In this document: in pieces, positions 7,278 to 11,857 of the stretch
Numbering within the stretch: the stretch's first letter is position 1
Layout: every line of letters starts with the position of its first letter
From: Flavobacteriaceae bacterium
GTDB taxonomy: Bacteria; Bacteroidota; Bacteroidia; Flavobacteriales; Flavobacteriaceae
Assembly (NCBI GenBank): GCA_023262245.1
Contig: JALRDC010000132.1
Span: 1-11,857 of the forward strand
Length of the DNA: 11,857 nucleotides
Direction: 5' to 3'
Translations under genes and position numbers: made by a program
The notes under the pieces: generated by a model
The model's database searches: none
Told to the model about the DNA's origin: nothing
Seen by the model: the letters and a program-made list of their open reading frames with translations, nothing else

Positions 7278-7805
7278 CTACTTCTTTAAAAATGCTTTTA
7301 AATAGTTAGAGGATTCAGTAAGAAATAATTTTTTATTATCCGGAGAAAAGTTAAAAATGACATCGTTAATATTTGGATTTGCTCCGGAAAAACCTACTCG
7401 TAACTTGGTACTAAAACGCATACTCAAAAAGTCTAAAAAAACTGATTTAATCGTAAAGTAATTAATAACCAAATCAACTTTTTTGCTGAAAATAGATTCC
7501 AACTTATCCGAAAAATGACCCGATAAACTAAAATCGCTTCTAGAACAAAAGATTTGGTTACCCGAATTTTGTGCAACTGGTCTAATTTCTTTCTTACTAA
7601 ACACTACTAAGGTTATTTTTTTTATTGAAATTTCAAACTCCTTTGCTAATGCGTTACAAAAATCTTCATCATTGTTTCTTTCATGTGGAAGAATAACAAT
7701 CAATGATTTAAAGGAATTAATCTGTTCTTTTTTTTGGCTATTTAAAACTTTAAATCGCTTTTTTAATCTGTAACGCAATACTGCATTGTATAAAAAATCA
7801 ATCAT
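7278..7805 (-). CDS. DUF6913 family protein of unknown function
   Basis: A 175-residue protein from the ATG at 7803-7805. The open frame can be extended to a TTG at 7815-7817, but that codon lies inside the putative -7 box, so the shorter start is preferred. The N-terminus is basic (YRLKKRFKVLNSQKK), followed by an alternating hydrophobic and charged region: SLIVILPHERN, KKITLVVF, KVDLVINYFTIKSVFLDFL and LRVGFSGANPNINDVIF. This suggests a small alpha/beta fold with Rossmann-like strands. No signal peptide, membrane segment or catalytic motif is apparent. It matches my recollection of the Bacteroidota family DUF6913, usually found between ligA and dapA. It ends directly against the dapA start, so translation of the pair is probably coupled; that is context only and does not give a function. 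Confidence 0.78.
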   Translation of the reverse strand: MIDFLYNAVLRYRLKKRFKVLNSQKKEQINSFKSLIVILPHERNNDEDFCNALAKEFEISIKKITLVVFSKKEIRPVAQNSGNQIFCSRSDFSLSGHFSDKLESIFSKKVDLVINYFTIKSVFLDFLSMRFSTKLRVGFSGANPNINDVIFNFSPDNKKLFLTESSNYLKAFLKK

Positions 7806-7814
7806 TATTATTAT

Positions 7815-7822
7815 CAAATTTA
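7815..7822 (-). promoter_or_regulatory. Candidate -7 promoter box for the DUF6913-dapA unit (TAAATTTG)
   Basis: The minus strand reads TAAATTTG, a perfect TAnnTTTG box, nine bases before the ATG of the DUF6913 gene. The predicted leader is about 4-5 nt. A weak -33 match, ATG instead of TTG, lies about 19 nt further upstream. The box is downstream of the palindrome ending the ligA unit, so it would give this pair its own transcript. Confidence 0.48.
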
Positions 7823-7870
7823 GATAAACTCTAAGGGGTCACATAAAAAACATTCATTAAGTAAGATATT

Positions 7871-7904
7871 TTTTGAAATTGTTATAAATATAACAATTTC
7901 AAAA
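7871..7904 (-). terminator. 34-nt perfect palindrome at the end of ligA, probable terminator or 3' hairpin
   Basis: The arms at 7871-7886 and 7889-7904 are exact reverse complements of 16 nt (TTTTGAAATTGTTATA and its complement), separated by AA. The ligA stop codon TGA (7899-7901) is inside one arm. The stem is AT-rich, and a 3-8 nt loop is expected once the AT pairs next to the centre open. On the ligA strand it is followed by AATATC, not a strong U-tract. On the plus strand it is followed by TCTTTTTT. It could be a terminator, an mRNA stabiliser or a binding site; the first is my preferred reading from its position. Confidence 0.55.
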
Positions 7905-9905
7905 TCTTTTTTCTCTCAGATTTATAAAGTCTTGCTCCGTTAAAATGGGGATGTTAAGAGCTTCTGCTTTAGCCGCTTTTGCTGGACCCATTCCCTCCCC
8001 TGCTACAATATAATCTACTCTAGAGGAAACCGAACCAACAAGAGTTCCTCCCAAATGCTCAATTTCCTCTTTTATAGCTTCACGACTAAAATCTTTAAAC
8101 ACACCAGAAACAACAAATTTCTTTCCATCAAAATTAGGGTGTTTCTTCCCTTGACTTGTAAGTTCCTCCATTTGCAAGCCAAAAGCACTCAATGCACTAA
8201 GAACTTCTTGGTTCTTTGGCTCTAAAAAATAATCTACCAGGCTTTGAGCGATACGATCTCCTATTTCTTCTGTTGCAATCAAAGCTTCAAAACTGGCGTT
8301 TTTCAATGCCTCCATTGAACCAAATTCTTTGGTAAGCCTTTTCGCTACCGTTTCTCCTACAAAACGGATCCCAAGTCCAAAAAGGACCTTTGAAAAGGGT
8401 TTTTCTTTTGATTTTTCAATACCTTCTAAAAGATTATTGACTGATTTTTCAGCCATTCGGTCCAGAGGAAGGATCTTACTTTTTTCTAAACGGTATAAAT
8501 CTGCTACATTAGAAAGCAATCCTTCATTGAACAATAAACTAACGGTCTCTCCACCAAGACCTTCAATGTCCATAGCTTTTCGACTGATAAAATGTTGAAT
8601 TTTCCCAATTTGTTGTGTTGGGCAAGCACTTTCATTTTTACAATAATGTTGCGCCTCACCTGCTTCTCTAACCAGTAAGCTGCCGCATTCAGGACAATAT
8701 TTTATAAATTCTACTGTATCTTCCACCAAACCTCGTGCATCTTCCTTTATTCCTGTAATCTTTGGAATGATTTCTCCTCCCTTTTCTACGAAAACAGTAT
8801 CTCCAATGCGCAAACCTAGTTTTTCTATTTGATCAGCATTGTGTAAAGAGGCACGCTTTACAATAGTTCCTGAAATCAATACGGGTTGTAATTGAGCAAC
8901 CGGAGTTACTGCTCCGGTTCTTCCCAATTGATAGTGCACCCCCTCTAAGCGAGTAAAAACTTGCTCTGCAGGGTATTTATAAGCCATAGCCCAGCGAGGT
9001 GCCTTTGCTGTAAAACCCAATTCTTGTTGCTGAGCCAAATTATTCACTTTTATAACGATTCCATCAATTTCGTAAGGCAATTCCTTTCTTTTGGATTCCC
9101 ATTCCGATATAAAATCAAAAACAGCATCTATGGAATGAAGAAGTTGTGCAGAATCTGGAACTTTAAAACCCCATTCTCGAGCTTTTTCTAAAGCCTCGAA
9201 TTGAGAATCTATAGGTAATTGATCTCCTGCAAGCGCATATAAAAAACAAGCAAGGGGTCTCTCAGCTACCAGACTACTGTCCTGCAATTTAAGACTTCCT
9301 GAGGCTGTATTTCTTGGATTGCTATACAAAGGTTCACCTTGCGCCTCCCGTAGTTCATTCATTTTATAAAAACCTTCCCAGGGCAAGATGATTTCTCCAC
9401 GAATTTCAAAAAAAGGGGGATAATCTCCTTGTAGTTTTAAAGGAATGGTTTTGATGGTTTTTATGTTGGTAGTAATGGCATCACCTTGAAGACCATCCCC
9501 ACGGGTAAGGGCTTGAATTAAATTTCCATTTTCGTAGGTCAAACTGATGGAAGCTCCGTCAAATTTTAACTCACAACTGTAGGATATTTTAGCATCATCT
9601 CCTAGGGTCTTTCTCAAGCGCTCTTCCCATTGTTGTAACTCTTCCTTAGAATAAGTGTTAGATAATGAATACATAGGATAGCGGTGAGCAACCGTATCGA
9701 AAGATTTTGTGATCCCCCCTCCCACTCTTTGTGTTGGAGAATTAGGGTCGGCATATTGAGGATGCAGCGCTTCAAGATCTTGAAGCTCCCTTAACTTTTG
9801 ATCAAATTCGTAGTCGCTGATGATAGGAGCGTCTTCAATATAATAACGATGATTATGTTCGTGTAATTCAGCTCTTAAAGCCGTTATTTTATTTTGAACC
9901 TCCAT
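7899..9905 (-). CDS. ligA: NAD+-dependent DNA ligase LigA
   Basis: LigA seals nicks in duplex DNA during replication and repair using NAD+. The 668-residue protein (E. coli 671) has every domain. The Ia domain contains HRYYIEDAPIISDYEFD (about 19-35), which holds the nicotinamide-binding Tyr and Asp residues. The adenylation domain carries CELKFDG with nucleophile Lys114, then the OB fold. The four-cysteine zinc site is Cys404, Cys407, Cys422 and Cys428. Helix-hairpin-helix repeats follow, and a C-terminal BRCT domain runs from about 590 (FDGKKFVVSG). The ATG at 9903-9905 is chosen because the open frame upstream to a TTG adds 13 residues unlike the family (MEKYGCYVYK...) and would overlap prmC. 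With this start the gap to the prmC stop is one base (TAAAATG). The stop codon sits in the palindrome at 7871-7904. Confidence 0.97.
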   Translation of the reverse strand: MEVQNKITALRAELHEHNHRYYIEDAPIISDYEFDQKLRELQDLEALHPQYADPNSPTQRVGGGITKSFDTVAHRYPMYSLSNTYSKEELQQWEERLRKTLGDDAKISYSCELKFDGASISLTYENGNLIQALTRGDGLQGDAITTNIKTIKTIPLKLQGDYPPFFEIRGEIILPWEGFYKMNELREAQGEPLYSNPRNTASGSLKLQDSSLVAERPLACFLYALAGDQLPIDSQFEALEKAREWGFKVPDSAQLLHSIDAVFDFISEWESKRKELPYEIDGIVIKVNNLAQQQELGFTAKAPRWAMAYKYPAEQVFTRLEGVHYQLGRTGAVTPVAQLQPVLISGTIVKRASLHNADQIEKLGLRIGDTVFVEKGGEIIPKITGIKEDARGLVEDTVEFIKYCPECGSLLVREAGEAQHYCKNESACPTQQIGKIQHFISRKAMDIEGLGGETVSLLFNEGLLSNVADLYRLEKSKILPLDRMAEKSVNNLLEGIEKSKEKPFSKVLFGLGIRFVGETVAKRLTKEFGSMEALKNASFEALIATEEIGDRIAQSLVDYFLEPKNQEVLSALSAFGLQMEELTSQGKKHPNFDGKKFVVSGVFKDFSREAIKEEIEHLGGTLVGSVSSRVDYIVAGEGMGPAKAAKAEALNIPILTEQDFINLREKRF

Positions 9906-9906
9906 T

Positions 9907-10755
9907 TTATTTTTTTTGTAAACGTAGCATCCGTACTTTTCCAAAGATATCCATTCGTTCGCAATGATGGAACTTAAAACGTTTTATTAAATCGTTTAGC
10001 TGATATATCATCAAAGGGTTTATTTCAAAATAAAGAAATCCCTGAGGTCTCAAATTTAGCTGAGCAAATTCTAATATCGCTCGATAAAAAACCAAAGGAT
10101 CGTTATCTGGAACGAATAAAGCTTGATGAGGTTCATAATCCAAAACATTTTTTTGCATTCCTTTTTTTTCTTTTGAAAGCACATAAGGAGGGTTAGAAAC
10201 AATAATGTCTACAGCTTTCTTAAATAAATTCATCGTTAATATATTTTGCTGAATGAATTCGATTTGAACCTGGTGTTTTACAGCATTATGAAGGGCTATT
10301 TTTAAGCTATCTGCATCAATATCTAGGGCAGCAACTCTAAAATTAGGTTGTTCTTTTGCTAGTGCTATAGCAATGCATCCGGAACCTGTGCCCATATCTA
10401 AAAGTTCACTTGATGATTTTAAATTCTTACTGTCTTCCAAAATCCAATCTACCAACTCCTCCGTTTCAGGTCGCGGGATGAGCACCTTCTCATTTACCCA
10501 TAGGCTTAGATTTCTAAAATCTGCTTGTCCTAATACATATTGAATAGGTTGTTGGCTGGAGAGTTTTCTGATGGCAGTACTTAAAAATTCAACTTCTTCT
10601 TTTTTAAATACAGCCTTTGGATCAAGAGCCACTTGTGTTGGCTCCCGATTAAATTTCTTTCTCAAAATAGATTTGAAATAAAAATCAATTTCGCGACTTT
10701 GAAAATGATTACTTAATTGGCCGTGAAACATATTTCTTCCTTCCGCTAGGGTCAT
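9907..10755 (-). CDS. prmC: Peptide chain release factor N5-glutamine methyltransferase
   Basis: PrmC (HemK) methylates the glutamine of the GGQ motif in release factors RF1 and RF2, raising termination efficiency. The 282-residue protein has an N-terminal helical release-factor-binding domain, the linker motif IPRPETEELVDW (93-104), the SAM motif LLDMGTGSGCIAIALA (118-133) and the catalytic NPPY at 188-191. The frame is open upstream to a TTG at 10783-10785, with an ATG at 10774-10776. I choose the ATG at 10753-10755 because it overlaps the acetyltransferase stop as ATGA and begins MTLAEGRNMF, at the position where flavobacterial homologues begin. The ATG at 10776 would give 289 residues and a 25-nt overlap. 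It precedes ligA by one base. Confidence 0.95.
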   Translation of the reverse strand: MTLAEGRNMFHGQLSNHFQSREIDFYFKSILRKKFNREPTQVALDPKAVFKKEEVEFLSTAIRKLSSQQPIQYVLGQADFRNLSLWVNEKVLIPRPETEELVDWILEDSKNLKSSSELLDMGTGSGCIAIALAKEQPNFRVAALDIDADSLKIALHNAVKHQVQIEFIQQNILTMNLFKKAVDIIVSNPPYVLSKEKKGMQKNVLDYEPHQALFVPDNDPLVFYRAILEFAQLNLRPQGFLYFEINPLMIYQLNDLIKRFKFHHCERMDIFGKVRMLRLQKK

Positions 10756-11231
10756 TTCAAAGATTTTGTCATCCATACTGGGCAAGAGCTGTGTCCGGTA
10801 TTACCCATGGAATGTTCAATGTATTCAAAACCTACTTTCTTATATAGCGATTGAGCATCTAGCATATTGGGCATGGTTTCAATATAACAAAGATCAAACT
10901 TTTGCTCTTTAGCAAAGGTCAGACACTTGAATATCATTTCTTTTCCTTTTCCTATTCCTCGGGCATCAGGCAGGAAGTACATTTTTTGTAATTCACATAC
11001 ATTAGGAGCTCCCTCTTTTAGTGGTGCAATTCCAGCACCCCCAAAAATCACACCTCCTTTTTCAATGATAAAATACTGCGAACGTTGAGTATTGTAGGAT
11101 TCATACATCTCATCCAACTCTTTGTCTTCATAGGCAGTGCCTATCTTAGGAACTCCCATTTCGATAAGTACTGTTCGTATTGCTAAAGCAAGTTGTTGAT
11201 TGTCTTTTAATTCTATTGGACGAATTAACAT
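10752..11231 (-). CDS. GNAT family N-acetyltransferase
   Basis: A 159-residue single-domain GCN5-related acetyltransferase, expected to move an acetyl group from acetyl-CoA to an amine; the substrate cannot be told from sequence. The fold is visible: the N-terminal strand LIRPIELKDNQQLALAI, the central strand YFIIEKGGVIFGGAGIAPL, then LQKMYFLPDARGIGKGKEMI. In the last, RGIGKG (91-96) is the pyrophosphate-binding loop of motif A. The C-terminal part has CYIETMPNMLDAQSLYKKVGFEYI (115-138), the usual motif B with Tyr130 and GFE. It is the first gene of a unit with prmC and ligA, with a 4-nt overlap into prmC, and is divergent from ribD. The ribD-GNAT-prmC arrangement is, from memory, common in Flavobacteriia. 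The ATG start is clear. Confidence 0.88.
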   Translation of the reverse strand: MLIRPIELKDNQQLALAIRTVLIEMGVPKIGTAYEDKELDEMYESYNTQRSQYFIIEKGGVIFGGAGIAPLKEGAPNVCELQKMYFLPDARGIGKGKEMIFKCLTFAKEQKFDLCYIETMPNMLDAQSLYKKVGFEYIEHSMGNTGHSSCPVWMTKSLK

Positions 11232-11247
11232 TACTTTTATTTTGTGT

Positions 11248-11255
11248 TAAATTTA
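11248..11255 (-). promoter_or_regulatory. Weak candidate -7 box for the GNAT-prmC-ligA unit (TAAATTTA) inside a small inverted repeat
   Basis: On the minus strand TAAATTTA matches TAnnTTTG at all but the last base and lies 16 nt before the acetyltransferase ATG. The wider 15-mer at 11244-11258 is an imperfect inverted repeat (GTGT, seven bases, ACAC) with one mismatch. No TTG at 17-23 nt spacing is present. It could be a promoter, an operator or chance in AT-rich sequence. Confidence 0.28.
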
Positions 11256-11302
11256 CACCCTATTCGTTTCTATTTAACGTTGTTAGCAAATTAATATACA
11301 CC

Positions 11303-11310
11303 GAGATTTG
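11303..11310 (+). promoter_or_regulatory. Possible ribD promoter: TTG at 11280-11282, 20-nt spacer, GAGATTTG
   Basis: On the plus strand a TTG at 11280-11282 is followed after 20 nt by GAGATTTG, which matches TAnnTTTG at five of its six fixed bases. The spacing fits the Bacteroidota -33/-7 arrangement. If real, transcription starts near 11315 and ribD must begin at the ATG at 11335. It is incompatible with the TTG start that I prefer for ribD, because that codon (11308-11310) forms the end of this box. Confidence is therefore low. Confidence 0.22.
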
Positions 11311-11857
11311 AACAAAAAAAACGACCAATTTTATATGCAACGCTGCCTATACCTGGCTGAAAAGGGTCTGGGAAATACTTACCCTAACCCTTTAGTTGGT
11401 GCAGTATTGGTTTATAACGATCGTATCATTGGAGAAGGATGGCATAAAAAAGCCGGAGCAGCTCATGCAGAAATAAATGCAATAAATAGTGTTAAGGACA
11501 AATCCTTACTCTCTAAAAGTACACTTTATGTGAACTTAGAGCCTTGTTCCCACTTTGGAAAAACTCCTCCGTGTATTTTAAGTATTAAAAAATATAAGAT
11601 TCCAAAGGTTGTCATTGGATCTGTTGATCCAAATCCAAAAGTTGCGGGAGGTGGTATAAAAGCTTTGAAAAGTTGGGGATGTGAAGTTCAAACAGGGATT
11701 CTAAAAAAGGAAGCTGATTATTTAAACCGTCGTTTTTTTACATTTCACCAAAAAAAAAGACCTTATATTATACTCAAATGGGCGCAATCCCAAGATCAAT
11801 TTATTGCCCCAAATCAAGAGCAACGTCAACCATCAGAAATTTTTTGGATAAGTAATC
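11308..11857 (+). CDS. ribD: Bifunctional riboflavin biosynthesis protein RibD (deaminase/reductase), 3' end cut by window edge
   Basis: RibD performs two steps in riboflavin synthesis: zinc-dependent deamination of the pyrimidine intermediate, then NADPH-dependent reduction of the ribose chain. The visible part covers the deaminase domain and the start of the reductase domain (RPYIILKWAQSQDQFIAP, then EIFWISN at the edge). Zinc ligands are His53 in AAHAEI and Cys80 and Cys89 in EPCSHFGKTPPC, with proton-shuttle Glu55. YPNPLVGAV (25-33) and DPNPKVAGGG are further family motifs. Start choice: from the TTG at 11308 the N-terminus is MNKKNDQFYMQRCLYLAEKG, which aligns with E. coli (DEYYMARALKLA) and B. 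subtilis (EEYYMKLALDLA). The in-frame ATG at 11335 would drop the conserved aromatic before Met. A stop (TAG, 11284-11286) bounds the frame. No stop is met before the window ends. It is divergent from the acetyltransferase gene. Confidence 0.93.
   Translation, partial: MNKKNDQFYMQRCLYLAEKGLGNTYPNPLVGAVLVYNDRIIGEGWHKKAGAAHAEINAINSVKDKSLLSKSTLYVNLEPCSHFGKTPPCILSIKKYKIPKVVIGSVDPNPKVAGGGIKALKSWGCEVQTGILKKEADYLNRRFFTFHQKKRPYIILKWAQSQDQFIAPNQEQRQPSEIFWISN

Noticed and set aside
7278..7817. Longer DUF6913 protein beginning at TTG 7817 (MIIIMIDF)
   Set aside because: The TTG falls inside the perfect TAAATTTG -7 box, and an ATG four codons later gives a normal start.
7899..9944. Longer LigA beginning at TTG 9944
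   Set aside because: The 13 extra residues are unlike LigA N-termini and would overlap prmC by 38 nt, while the ATG at 9905 fits the family length and leaves a one-base gap.
1..11857. CRISPR array, tRNA or rRNA, insertion sequence, prophage, toxin-antitoxin or defence island
   Set aside because: No spaced direct repeats, terminal inverted repeats, transposase, integrase, nuclease or helicase beyond the housekeeping genes, and no cloverleaf-like sequence were seen. The genes read as intact chromosomal housekeeping loci.

Overview
The window is a compact, low-GC stretch of a Bacteroidota chromosome, most likely from class Flavobacteriia (Flavobacteriaceae-like). The evidence is fourfold. There is a DUF4835/PorD-type gene of the type IX secretion lineage and a DUF6913 gene, both confined to Bacteroidota as far as I know. 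The omega subunit and CoaBC have the Bacteroidota form. Shine-Dalgarno sequences are almost absent, and TAnnTTTG boxes, the Bacteroidota -7 promoter element, lie just upstream of several genes. Assignment below class level is not possible from the sequence alone.

Twelve genes are present, eleven on the minus strand and one on the plus strand. Reading the minus strand from right to left: a GNAT acetyltransferase, prmC (release-factor methyltransferase) and ligA (NAD-dependent DNA ligase) are packed with overlaps or 1-nt gaps and end at a perfect 34-nt palindrome at 7871-7904. A second unit, DUF6913 then dapA, starts from its own -7 box. A third unit runs bamD - rpoZ - coaBC - porD-like, with 3-4 nt gaps and an ATGA overlap. 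Then recN follows after a 46-nt gap, fabI has its own -7 box, and a YbbR-like membrane protein is cut by the left edge. On the right edge ribD (riboflavin biosynthesis) runs divergently on the plus strand and is also cut.

The content is housekeeping: fatty acid elongation (FabI), double-strand break repair (RecN), coenzyme A synthesis (CoaBC), transcription (omega), outer-membrane assembly (BamD), lysine/diaminopimelate synthesis (DapA), replication and repair ligation (LigA), translation termination (PrmC) and riboflavin (RibD). The bamD unit also carries the PorD-like gene, so envelope assembly genes share a transcript with omega and CoA synthesis. I see no mobile element, CRISPR array, RNA gene, toxin-antitoxin pair or defence system, and no intergenic stretch above 300 bases. 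The longest gap is the 93 nt between ligA and the DUF6913 gene.

The points worth a second look are small in scale. They are a -7 box only four bases before the bamD start (possible leaderless mRNA), the palindrome that contains the ligA stop codon, non-ATG starts for recN and ribD, replacement of two CoaC catalytic positions in CoaBC, and several starts that should be shortened.
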